A stretch of DNA of 10,723 bases, taken from an uncultured Bacteroidales bacterium. GTDB lineage: Bacteria; Bacteroidota; Bacteroidia; Bacteroidales; UBA932. The notes below the pieces were generated by a model. The model did no database searches. It had not been told where the DNA came from and saw only the letters and a list, made by a program, of their open reading frames with translations. Each line of letters opens with the position of its first letter. The first letter of the stretch is position 1. Both the position numbers and the translations under genes were made by a program. The stretch lies in assembly GCA_945982095.1 (NCBI GenBank), contig CAMFRR010000013.1, positions 1-10,723 on the forward strand, written 5' to 3'. Positions 1 to 6,823 of the stretch are shown piece by piece.

Positions 1-24
1 CTCGGAGATGTGTATAAGAGACAG
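1..24 (+). other. Nextera (Tn5) sequencing adapter remnant, not genomic
   Basis: Bases 6-24 are AGATGTGTATAAGAGACAG, the 19-base hyperactive Tn5 mosaic end used in Nextera libraries. The preceding CTCGG matches the end of the Nextera read-2 adapter arm. The sequence reads inward on the plus strand and stops exactly where metH coding sequence resumes at base 25. It is untrimmed library adapter and not a natural transposon end. The metH frame stays open through it by chance, adding eight false codons, so residues read from bases 1-24 should be ignored. Confidence 0.97.
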
Positions 25-2517
25 ACTCGAAGAGGCGTCGGCTCCATAATATACATGGCTGTACAGTGGCGCCAGCTTAACGGCAGTGTGGAGGGCTGAA
101 CTTGTGGCGCCGCCTACCAGCAGGGGAGTAGTGAGTTTTCTTGAACTCATTTCTCGGCAAAGCTCCTCCATCTGGACCAGAGAAGGGGTGATGAGCCCGC
201 TGACTCCTATTATGTCCGCTCCGTATGCGGCTGCTTCATCAAGTATGGTCTCTTTCGGTACCATTACGCCCAAGTCCTTGACCTCAAAACCGTTGCATCC
301 CATCACTATGCCTGTGATGTTTTTGCCTATGTCGTGTACATCTCCCTTAACTGTAGCCATAAGTATCTTTGGCCTGCTAATGGATGCTCCTTCAGCCTGC
401 TCTTCCATATGCGGTTGCAGGAACTCTACGGCCCCACGCATTACCTTGGCTGATTTCACAACCTGAGGCAGGAACATCTTTCCCGAAGCAAAGAGCTCTC
501 CTACGCTCGCCATGCCGTCCATCAAAGGTCCTTCAACCAAAGAAACGGCTGCCTCGCCCTTATCCAGCAATTCCTGCAGAGCTGCGCTCAATCCTGCGCT
601 TGTGCCGCTTATCAGGGCTTTTCTGATTCTCTCTTCTGGAGGTATATGTGCCTCCTGTTCCCCGGTCTCCTGCTTGACTGCTTGGCTTCCTGCCGTATTT
701 ATGCGGGAAGCAAGTTCCAGCAAGCGTTCTCCGGCATCAGCGTCTCTTGCAAGTATCACATCCTCTATGCAGCTCAACAATTCGGGGTCTATGCTGTCAT
801 ATACCTTAAGCATTCCGGGATTGACTATTCCCATATCCAGCCCGGCTGCAGTCGCATGGTAGAGAAAGACCGAATGCATAGCCTCGCGTACGGGATTGTT
901 GCCTCTGAATGCAAAAGACAGGTTGGAAATGCCTCCACTGGTGAGGGCTCCGGGCAGCTTGTTCTTTATCCAGCGCACGGCCTCTATGAAATCAATGGCG
1001 TAGCGTTCGTGTCCAGGAATTCCAGTGCCCACGGCTAGGACGTTTGCATCGAATATGATGTCGTAAGGGGCGAAACCTATGCCTGTGAGCAAGTTATATG
1101 AACGTTGGCATATTTCTATCTTACGCTCATAGCTTGTGGCCTGGCCCTTCTCGTCGAAGGCCATAACCACTACAGCCGCACCCAGAGCCTTAATCTCCCT
1201 GGCCTTTTCCAGGAAAGCCTCTTCTCCCTCTTTGAGGGATATGGAATTCACTATACTCTTGCCTTGGGCATTTTTCAAGCCGCAAAGCACTGTGTCGAAA
1301 TGGGATGAGTCTATCATCAGCGCAGCCTTAGCAACTGAAGGTTCTCCATTGATATATCTCAGGAAATCCGTCATGCTGGATGATGGTTCCAGCATGGCAT
1401 CGTCCATGTTGATGTCTATTATGTGGGCTCCGTTGGCAATCTGCTCTGAGGCAATATCCAAAGCCGCATCATATTCGCCGGCGGCTATGAGCTTGGCGAA
1501 CTTGCGTGAACCGGCCACATTGGTCCTTTCTCCCACATTTGTAAAATTATTGCTCCTGTCTACGCTTATGGCTTCCAATCCGCTGACATGCAATATGTTG
1601 TCGCGCTTTTTTATGATATGCGGCCTGTGGCCCCTGACTGCCGCAGCAATGGCTGCGATATGTTCTGCAGTTGTACCGCAGCAGCCTCCTACAATGTTAA
1701 GCAGTCCCTTTTCAGCCATTTTCCCTATGTGCAAGGCCATGGTTTCAGGATCCTGGTCATAGGCTCCCATTTCATTCGGGAGGCCGGCATTGGGATGGCA
1801 GCTTACAGCACAAGCTGCCCAGCTTGCCACGTCTTCAATCATTGGAGCCAAGTCTTCAGCTCCCAACGAGCAGTTGAGGCCAAAACTCATCATTCCTGAA
1901 TGTTCTACGCTGCGGTAGAAGGCTTCAATGCTCTGGCCCGTGAGGGTGCGTCCGCTGCGGTCGCTGGCCGAGGCCGAAATCATCAGGGGAATGTCGCGGC
2001 AGGCTTCAATACCTGAGATGGCATATATTGCAGCCTTGGTATTGAGGGCATCGAAACAGGTTTCCAGCAGCAGTATGTCCACCCCGCCTTCTACCAGGGC
2101 ACGGACCTGCTCTCCGTAGGCCTCAGCCATATCGTCAAAGGAATATTGTCTGTAGGCAGGATTGTTAAGGTCCTGGGTTAGAGTCAATGACTTGCTGGTG
2201 GGCCCTATGCTGCCTGCAACCAGTACATTACTGCCTTCTGCCGCTTTCCTGGCTATCCTTGCCGCTTCGAATGCCATGCTGCGGGCACAGTCCTGCCTGC
2301 CATGTTCAGCTTGGGAAATCTTGTTGGCAGAGAATGAATTAGTGCATATTATGTCGGCTCCGGCCTTGATATAGTCCCTATGTATGCTCTCAACAATTTC
2401 AGGGGCAGTGAAGTTGAATTCTTCGTTGTTGCCGCAAAGGCCCTTGCGCTGGAGCATGGTGCCCATTGCGCCGTCAAGTATGAGTATGCGCTCGCGCAGT
2501 ATCTGGTCTAGAAACAT
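25..2517 (-). CDS. metH: Cobalamin-dependent methionine synthase MetH, 3' end missing
   Basis: Transfers a methyl group from 5-methyltetrahydrofolate to homocysteine via methylcobalamin, giving methionine and tetrahydrofolate in the cytoplasm. The start ATG (2517-2515) begins MFLDQILRERILILDGAMGT, the usual MetH N-terminus. The first 831 residues are present. Homocysteine-binding barrel: about 1-310, with zinc ligands Cys216 (NCSLG) and Cys279/Cys280 (GGCCGT); the 63-residue spacing equals that of E. coli MetH Cys247/310/311. Pterin-binding barrel: from about 325 (FTNVGERTNVAGS). Helical cap: about 620-710. B12-binding domain: DVHDIG with the cobalt-ligating His728. Sequence stops at YGADASS, near E. 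coli residue 862 of 1227, so the end of the B12 domain and the AdoMet reactivation domain are missing. The cut coincides with adapter, so it is an assembly edge and not a mutation. The start overlaps the end of metF by 10 bases, suggesting coupled translation. Confidence 0.97.
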
Positions 2518-3440
2518 TCTCTCAGTATGTTGGTGACATTCGAAGCTTTGCCCATTGTGTAGAAATGTATCGCAGGGACTCCGTGCCTGATGAGGTCTCG
2601 GCACTGGGCTATGCACCACTCCTGACCAATGCGGTAGCATGCGTCTTTATCCTCGCGATGTTTTGCAAGCTCGTCGCACAGTTCCACAGGAAGGTCTATG
2701 GCAAAGGATTGCGGCAGGAGTTCTGTCTGGCGGAATGAGGATATTGGCTTCAGTCCAGGGATTATGGGGACATTGATTCCGGCTTCGCGACAAGATTTCT
2801 CAAAGCTGTAGAACAGGCTGTTGTCGAAGAACATCTGTGTCACTATGTAGTCCGCCCCGGCATCCACCTTTTTCTTGAGATACCTTATGTCTGTTTCCAT
2901 GTTGGGGGCCTCGAAATGCTTTTCTGGATAGGCTCCCACTCCTATGCTGAAAAAGTCTTTGCAGCTGTTCCTTTCCTCGAAGCTGCGTATAGCCGCAACA
3001 AGCTCATCTGCATGGGCGTAGCCTCCATCTTCGGGCTTGAAACGCTTTTCTCCGCTTATGCTGTCGCCGCGCAGGGCCAGGACATTGCTTATGCCCATGA
3101 ACTTGAGGTCGTGGAGCTGGCTTTCTATCTGGTCTGCCGTTGCCCCTCCGCATATGATGTGGGGCACTACCTCAAGCTCGAATTCCGACTGTATGGCTCC
3201 GCATACGGCCGTTTCTGATATTCTTCTGCGGACCAGATGCTTGCGGAAGCCTCCCTTTCCGTCGGGAATGAAGTCGTATTCATCGCGATGGCAGGTGACA
3301 TTGATATATTTGGGACTGAATTCCATGAAAGGCCTTATCCCGTCAAGGAGTTCGGCCTTAGTGATGCCTTTGAGCGGCGGTACTATTTCCAATGATGGAT
3401 AAGTTGCGCCGCTTTGGGCAAGAATGTCTGATATCTTCAT
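2508..3440 (-). CDS. metF: Methylenetetrahydrofolate reductase MetF
   Basis: Reduces 5,10-methylenetetrahydrofolate to 5-methyltetrahydrofolate using FAD, supplying the methyl donor for the adjacent MetH. The 310-residue protein is a normal-length single TIM barrel. Visible family motifs are SLEIVPP with the conserved Glu18, NVTCH (47-51), ICGGAT (96-101), NVLALRGD (119-126), the acidic-basic stretch around GAYPEKHFEAPN (169-180), TQMFFDN (201-207) and PIIPGLKPI (225-233). The frame continues upstream to a possible ATG at 3488, but the extra 16 residues (MIKFKYLWNLYSYQEN) cross the predicted promoter and do not resemble the family, so the ATG at 3440 (MKISDILAQSG) is preferred. It is the first gene of a metF-metH unit. 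The DUF3667 gene lies 80 bases upstream on the same strand, with no clear terminator between, so some read-through is possible. No cobalamin or SAM riboswitch is evident in the short leader. Confidence 0.96.
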   Translation of the reverse strand: MKISDILAQSGATYPSLEIVPPLKGITKAELLDGIRPFMEFSPKYINVTCHRDEYDFIPDGKGGFRKHLVRRRISETAVCGAIQSEFELEVVPHIICGGATADQIESQLHDLKFMGISNVLALRGDSISGEKRFKPEDGGYAHADELVAAIRSFEERNSCKDFFSIGVGAYPEKHFEAPNMETDIRYLKKKVDAGADYIVTQMFFDNSLFYSFEKSCREAGINVPIIPGLKPISSFRQTELLPQSFAIDLPVELCDELAKHREDKDACYRIGQEWCIAQCRDLIRHGVPAIHFYTMGKASNVTNILRECF

Positions 3441-3465
3441 GTTTTCTTGATAAGAATATAAATTC

Positions 3466-3473
3466 CAAAGATA
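3466..3473 (-). promoter_or_regulatory. Predicted -7 promoter element of metF-metH
   Basis: On the minus strand this reads TATCTTTG, a perfect match to the Bacteroidota -7 consensus TAnnTTTG. It ends 25 bases before the metF ATG, which implies a leader of about 20 nucleotides. No convincing -33 TTTG lies at the usual distance (about 19-21 bases further upstream), so only half the promoter is recognisable. Confidence 0.55.
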
Positions 3474-3520
3474 CTTAAATTTTATCAAAAGCGGCGCCTG
3501 AACAGTTCTTCCTTATGCTT

Positions 3521-4306
3521 TTAGACTTGTTCTGCCATATGTTTGAGGATGCCCATGTTCTGGTATACGAAGACCAGGGCAAGCAGGACTATGGCAATAA
3601 TCACGGTGGTAAAGTACATAAAGTTGATTATCAGTGCTTTAAATGTGCTTTTAATCCACTTGTCCCCGTAATAGTTGTGTAAGGCCAAGGCCATATATAC
3701 AGTAGTTATGACCCAAAGCATTCCATCCAAGAGTCTGGATTCCCAAAATATTCCTATTAACATATATATGGCTATGACCAATTCCAAGAAGGCGCTTACG
3801 TGAAGGGAGAACACATAATGTTCCATATAGCTTTTGTGGCTCCTTAGATTGAAAAGCTTTACGCATAGGCCCATAAAAGGGGTAAGGAGCAGTATTGCCA
3901 AGGGCATGTAGCTTTGGAATATGTCTTTCAGATTTTCAGATATACGGCTCATATCATCCTGAATCTCCTCAATGTTGGTGTTCATGCCTTCTTGAGGAAG
4001 AATCATGGCAGCAATTACGATAAGCAGCAGGAACATGTTCATCTTCAGAGGATGCATGTAAGAATTGATCCTGCCTTTGAAAAATTCACGTGTCAATTCG
4101 CCAGGCTTGCAGAACAGAAGGCGCAGGGTGGGCAGCAGCCTGCTGTCAAGCTGGAAAGTGTTGGAACAGTATTCCACTATGAAACTCCAGAAATTCTGCC
4201 TGAGATTCAGGGAATATTGACCGCAGTTATGGCAATATGGCCCAATAAGTTCAGCCCCGCAATTCTTGCAAATCTTGTCTTCGCCGTTCTCTATCTGTTT
4301 GTTCAT
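3521..4306 (-). CDS. DUF3667 family membrane protein with N-terminal zinc ribbon
   Basis: Function unknown. This 261-residue protein begins with a four-cysteine zinc ribbon (CKNCG at 13-17 and CHNCG at 25-29; ligands Cys13, Cys16, Cys25, Cys28). The DUF3667 signature region around residues 68-89 follows (PGELTREFFKGRINSY). Hydrophobic segments likely to span the membrane lie near 89-104, 135-150, 166-187, 192-210 and 222-248. The ribbon probably faces the cytoplasm (inference). A GTG in frame at 4312 would add two residues, but the ATG at 4306 is the better start and sits 20 bases after a consensus promoter element. The family is widespread in Bacteroidota and uncharacterised. The neighbours do not indicate its role: the gene is separated upstream by a terminator and precedes metF by 80 bases. 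Confidence 0.85.
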   Translation of the reverse strand: MNKQIENGEDKICKNCGAELIGPYCHNCGQYSLNLRQNFWSFIVEYCSNTFQLDSRLLPTLRLLFCKPGELTREFFKGRINSYMHPLKMNMFLLLIVIAAMILPQEGMNTNIEEIQDDMSRISENLKDIFQSYMPLAILLLTPFMGLCVKLFNLRSHKSYMEHYVFSLHVSAFLELVIAIYMLIGIFWESRLLDGMLWVITTVYMALALHNYYGDKWIKSTFKALIINFMYFTTVIIAIVLLALVFVYQNMGILKHMAEQV

Positions 4307-4326
4307 AGTCACAAGTCAAATTTCCG

Positions 4327-4334
4327 CAAAAATA
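4327..4334 (-). promoter_or_regulatory. Predicted -7 promoter element of the DUF3667 gene
   Basis: On the minus strand this reads TATTTTTG, a perfect TAnnTTTG match ending 20 bases before the ATG at 4306. No TTTG is found at the optimal -33 distance; the nearest (CTTTTG) leaves only about 12 bases of spacing. The predicted start of transcription is near 4320. Confidence 0.5.
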
Positions 4335-4380
4335 ATCATTTTCTGCCAAAAGTCTGCTTGTCATTGTTTTTGTTTGTTCT

Positions 4381-4398
4381 TTTTGAACATGTTCAAAA
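4381..4398. promoter_or_regulatory. Perfect 18-base palindrome, candidate operator upstream of the DUF3667 gene
   Basis: TTTTGAACATGTTCAAAA is identical to its own reverse complement. A further half-site (TGTTC, 4375-4379) repeats the right arm, making a second, gapped inverted repeat with the left arm. The palindrome contains TTGA-N6-TCAA, the half-site spacing of CRP/FNR-family sites. Its centre lies about 70 bases upstream of the predicted DUF3667 transcription start, a common position for an activator. Assignment to a regulator is inference; the symmetry itself is seen directly. Confidence 0.5.
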
Positions 4399-4400
4399 TA

Positions 4401-4438
4401 CAAAAATGGACCCGCATAATGCAATTATTAGCGGGCCC
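4401..4438 (-). terminator. Rho-independent terminator after the bcp / DHOD-like unit
   Basis: On the minus strand, GGGCCCGC (4438-4431) pairs with GCGGGTCC (4415-4408) in an 8-base stem with one G-U pair. The loop is A/T-rich and can itself pair TAAT with ATTA. The stem is followed by ATTTTTG. It begins 38 bases beyond the stop codon of the dihydroorotate-dehydrogenase-like gene and separates that unit from the DUF3667 gene. On the plus strand the stem has an A-C mismatch, so the minus direction is favoured. Confidence 0.8.
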
Positions 4439-4476
4439 TGCAACTTTTTATATGCTATCCGAAATGAGTTTTCTTT

Positions 4477-5448
4477 TTATACTGCGCTGAAATACTTGAT
4501 GAATTGTGTGCGCATCAGCTTATCAGCGTGATCCGGGTCAGAGGCATTCAGCTTGCCTTTGTACTCGGCAGGATTCATGTAGCCTTTGGATTTCTGCCAT
4601 GCTGCCAGACCTTCATTTGTATGAGTTATCCAAGAAGCACCGTCGCGTATTATAGGACTTGCTACCTCGACTGCGCTTGCTCCGCTCAATATGGCTTTCA
4701 CTACGCCTTTCCAGCTGTCAACTCCTCCTGATACTGCAATAGGGAGATTAGGAACAGCCGAAGAAAGAAGACCTGCCCATCTCATAGGGAGTGAAAGATC
4801 GGATGGGGAAGTGAGGGGATTGCCGGCAGTGAAACAGAGTTTGTCTATGTCTATGTCGGTAGGATAGAACCTGTTGAACAGTACGACCGCTTTAGCGCCA
4901 TTTGCATAGAGTTTGTCGCAGAGGGCAACAGGGTTGGACAGGTTGGATCCTATTTTTACTATAAGAGGTATGCGGATGCGGGCTGCAACATTTGCCACTA
5001 TGTCCTGATGCATCTTCTCGAATTCTCCGGGCTGATAGTTGCGTGAAGCGCATATGCTCATTATGTTCAGCTCGAGAGCGTCAGCTCCGGCTTCCTCAAT
5101 CCTTGTTGCGAACTCTTCCCATTTGCCGTCGCTGTGGCAGGCAATGGAAGCTATGATAGGCATGGTGCATGCCGCCTTGGCTTCTTTGATGAGCTGGAGA
5201 TAATCAGAAAGGATTTTTTCTCCTATATATCCGGCCAGATATTCATAGGCCTCGGGATGTATGTCTGTGTCGCTTGCTGCTATTGCGCCTGTAATGCTCT
5301 CTTCAAACAGAGATTTGAGCACTGCTGCGCCTGCTCCTGCCGCTTCGAATTCCTTAAGCTTCGATATGTTGGCTGTCTGGCTGTTGCTTCCTATAATCAC
5401 AGGAGACTTGAGTTCCAGGCCCGCAAATGCTGTCTTGATGCTGTCCAT
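4477..5448 (-). CDS. Dihydroorotate dehydrogenase-like FMN flavoprotein
   Basis: A 323-residue TIM-barrel flavoprotein of the dihydroorotate dehydrogenase-like group common in Bacteroidota. FMN-contact features are recognisable: VLKSL with Lys45, ELN with Asn128, LIVKIG with Lys165, and the phosphate-binding AVSGGVDSWKG (238-248). The segment where true class I enzymes carry the NxSCPN-type catalytic loop instead reads ELNIMSICASRN (126-137). Cys133 is nearby but the surrounding motif is lost, so real dihydroorotate oxidation is doubtful and the substrate is unknown. The gene follows bcp by 3 bases and is followed by a strong terminator, so the two genes form one unit. No pyrimidine genes are adjacent, which also argues against a simple pyrD role. 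Confidence 0.85.
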   Translation of the reverse strand: MDSIKTAFAGLELKSPVIIGSNSQTANISKLKEFEAAGAGAAVLKSLFEESITGAIAASDTDIHPEAYEYLAGYIGEKILSDYLQLIKEAKAACTMPIIASIACHSDGKWEEFATRIEEAGADALELNIMSICASRNYQPGEFEKMHQDIVANVAARIRIPLIVKIGSNLSNPVALCDKLYANGAKAVVLFNRFYPTDIDIDKLCFTAGNPLTSPSDLSLPMRWAGLLSSAVPNLPIAVSGGVDSWKGVVKAILSGASAVEVASPIIRDGASWITHTNEGLAAWQKSKGYMNPAEYKGKLNASDPDHADKLMRTQFIKYFSAV

Positions 5449-5451
5449 AAT

Positions 5452-5898
5452 TTATTTCAATATCTGTGCAGAGTGGTTCTTTGTGTCCACCTTGCGAATT
5501 ATTTCCGTACAAATTCCATCCTCATCGAAGATGAAGGTACTGCGTATTGCTCCCACGCACACTTTGCCGCACATTTTCTTTTCTCCCCAGGCGCCCAGAC
5601 TTTCCATCAGCGTGTGGTCAGGGTCTGAAAGCAGAGGGAAAGGCAGTTCGTATTTCGTGGCGAACTTGAGGTGAGATGCCGTGGAGTCCTTGCTCACGCC
5701 AAAGACCTTGTAACCTGCCTTCATGAGACTGTTGTAGTTGTCCCTTATGTTGCAGGCTTCCGCGGTACAGCCCGGAGTGCTGTCCTTGGGATATACATAA
5801 ATCACAGTCTTGTGACCTCTCAACTCGGCAGAGTGCCAGTCTTTTCCGAACTGGTCTGCAAGGGAGAATTGAGGCATATTGTCACCTATATTTATCAT
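5452..5898 (-). CDS. bcp: Thioredoxin-dependent thiol peroxidase, Bcp/PrxQ type
   Basis: A 148-residue peroxiredoxin that reduces hydrogen peroxide and organic hydroperoxides in the cytoplasm, normally recycled by thioredoxin. The active site is TPGCTAEACNIRD, with peroxidatic Cys44 and resolving Cys49; the five-residue spacing is diagnostic of atypical 2-Cys PrxQ/Bcp. The N-terminus (MINIGDNMPQFSL) fits the family start, so ATG 5898 is preferred over the internal ATG at 5877. The segment normally like GEKKMYGKxYxGxxRSTF here reads GEKKMCGKVCVGAIRSTF, giving additional Cys110 and Cys114 in place of aromatic residues, plus Cys130. The gene is first in a unit with the DHOD-like flavoprotein and diverges from the flavin reductase-rubredoxin gene. 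Confidence 0.96.
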   Translation of the reverse strand: MINIGDNMPQFSLADQFGKDWHSAELRGHKTVIYVYPKDSTPGCTAEACNIRDNYNSLMKAGYKVFGVSKDSTASHLKFATKYELPFPLLSDPDHTLMESLGAWGEKKMCGKVCVGAIRSTFIFDEDGICTEIIRKVDTKNHSAQILK

Positions 5899-6088
5899 AT
5901 TGCTAGTTGATACATATATTTATCCGCACCAATTTACCACTTTTTGCCAGAATTAGAAACAAATCTTAATCTTTTTCCGTAAAAATCCCCCTTTTTGCCC
6001 ATATTTCCTGCTCGGATCTTATGTAAATCAAAAGAATTCACTATATTTATGAAAAGTTTCAAATCAATATTTCAAGAGTATTATAAAT
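5899..6088. promoter_or_regulatory. Divergent promoter region between bcp and the flavin reductase-rubredoxin gene
   Basis: This A/T-rich 190-base region holds no ORF and must contain both promoters. The best candidates are one mismatch from the Bacteroidota -7 element TAnnTTTG: TAAATTGG on the minus strand (5936-5929) for bcp, and TATATTTA on the plus strand (6042-6049) for the reductase. Neither has a convincing -33 box. CTTTTTGCC occurs twice (5940-5948 and 5991-5999) with no known role. I see no strong operator palindrome. Confidence 0.4.
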
Positions 6089-6688
6089 ATGGATAAGACT
6101 GCATTCTACAAGTTGTCATACGGACTGTTCGTAGTGACAGCTCACGAGGAAGGGAAGGACAACGGATGTATCACCAACACAGTGATGCAGCTTACAACCA
6201 GCCCAAACCGCATCTCCCTTGCCATTAACAAGGAAAATTACACACATGGTATGATAGAACGTACTGGAGCGTTCAATGTTTCAATACTTGATGAAAGCAC
6301 CCCATTCGACACTTTCAAACATTGGGGCTTTCAGAGCGGAAAGAATGTGGATAAGCTGGAAAGCATAACATATTCACGCGCCGAGAACGGCATAACTTAC
6401 ATTACCGAGCATGTGAATGCCCTGTTGTGCGCAAAGGTGACAGAGTCCATAGATTTGGGCAGCCACACCCTGTTCATAGCCGAAGTTGTCGAGGCTGAAT
6501 CCCTTGGCGATACTCCTTCAGCTACTTATGCCTATTACCAGAAAAATATCAAGCCTGCGCCTCAGCGCCCTAAGAAGAAGGGTTGGGTGTGCACAGTTTG
6601 CGGATATATATATGAAGGCGAAGTACTGCCGGAGGATTTCACCTGTCCTTTGTGCAAGCATCCGGCCTCGGACTTCAGACCTCTCTAA
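6089..6688 (+). CDS. Flavin reductase-rubredoxin fusion (high-molecular-weight rubredoxin type)
   Basis: A 199-residue fusion. Residues 1-150 are a flavin-reductase-like FMN-binding split barrel; visible features are TNTVMQLTTSPNRISLAINKEN-type strands near 30-50 and SHTLFIAEVVEAE near 125-137. After a basic, proline-containing linker (about 154-164), residues 165-199 form a short rubredoxin domain with iron ligands Cys168, Cys171 (CTVCG), Cys186 and Cys189 (CPLCK). The compact ligand spacing resembles the rubredoxin ends of rubrerythrins and of the Moorella Hrb protein. Hrb passes electrons from NAD(P)H to oxygen- or NO-reducing flavodiiron proteins; a similar role here is inference, since no flavodiiron gene is visible. 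The gene diverges from bcp, consistent with an oxidative-stress theme. No clear terminator follows; the region to 6720 has only a weak four-base-pair hairpin. Confidence 0.92.
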   Translation: MDKTAFYKLSYGLFVVTAHEEGKDNGCITNTVMQLTTSPNRISLAINKENYTHGMIERTGAFNVSILDESTPFDTFKHWGFQSGKNVDKLESITYSRAENGITYITEHVNALLCAKVTESIDLGSHTLFIAEVVEAESLGDTPSATYAYYQKNIKPAPQRPKKKGWVCTVCGYIYEGEVLPEDFTCPLCKHPASDFRPL

Positions 6689-6727
6689 TTTGAGAATACA
6701 ACCTACTTACTGTAGCAGACTTTTTGC

Positions 6728-6735
6728 TATATTTG
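6728..6735 (+). promoter_or_regulatory. Distal candidate -7 element of the ykvA-family gene
   Basis: TATATTTG is a perfect match to TAnnTTTG. Transcription would start near 6740-6742, almost exactly at the left arm of the inverted repeat 6742-6798, giving a leader of about 83 nucleotides that begins with a hairpin. No TTTG or TTG lies at the expected -33 distance. Confidence 0.4.
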
Positions 6736-6741
6736 TAGTTT

Positions 6742-6798
6742 AAGTTTCGCAAGCGGCACAACCCTCAGGGTCATAATAAGCTATAACTTGCGAAACTT
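6742..6798 (+). repeat. Perfect 12-base inverted repeat in the ykvA-family leader
   Basis: AAGTTTCGCAAG (6742-6753) is the exact reverse complement of CTTGCGAAACTT (6787-6798), with 33 bases between. As RNA the stem can extend outward by three more pairs (two of them G-U) to 6739/6801. The spacer holds a second small hairpin, ACCC-TCA-GGGT (6761-6771). There is no U-run after it, so it does not look like a terminator. It could be an RNA leader structure or a pair of operator half-sites; the right arm also overlaps the possible -33 element of the proximal promoter. Confidence 0.7.
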
Positions 6799-6818
6799 GA
6801 GTTGTGTTTATAACTTTG
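6788..6818 (+). promoter_or_regulatory. Proximal candidate promoter of the ykvA-family gene
   Basis: TTG (6788-6790) and TAACTTTG (6811-6818) are separated by 20 bases, fitting the Bacteroidota -33/-7 arrangement better than any other site in the window. The -7 box ends only 5 bases before the ATG at 6824, so a transcript from here would be leaderless or nearly so. The -33 box lies inside the right arm of the inverted repeat, so a protein bound there could block it. Confidence 0.4.
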
Positions 6819-6823
6819 GAATT

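Noticed and set aside
1..24. Natural transposon end at the left edge
   Set aside because: The sequence is the engineered Tn5 mosaic end plus Nextera primer arm, with no transposase or target duplication; it is a library artefact.
1136..1762. Long plus-strand ORF of 208 codons opposite metH
   Set aside because: It lies wholly antisense to a well-conserved MetH reading frame, its translation resembles no family and it has no promoter; it is a by-product of codon bias. The other plus-strand ORFs between 86 and 2374 are the same.
3441..3488. Longer MetF starting at 3488
   Set aside because: The additional 16 residues contain the promoter element and do not match the family N-terminus.
4381..4398. 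LexA/SOS-box reading of the GAAC-AT-GTTC palindrome
   Set aside because: The Bacillus-type LexA site needs four bases between GAAC and GTTC; here there are two, and no SOS gene is adjacent.
5939..6727. Repeated ACTTTTTGC / CTTTTTGCC words at 5939, 5991 and 6719
   Set aside because: Nine-base T-rich words recur by chance in A/T-rich intergenic DNA, and their positions relative to predicted promoters are inconsistent.
6742..6798. Invertible promoter (phase-variation switch) at the ykvA inverted repeat
   Set aside because: The 33-base spacer is far shorter than known Bacteroidales invertible segments, contains no complete promoter, and no recombinase gene is in the window. Read-level evidence of inversion would reopen it.
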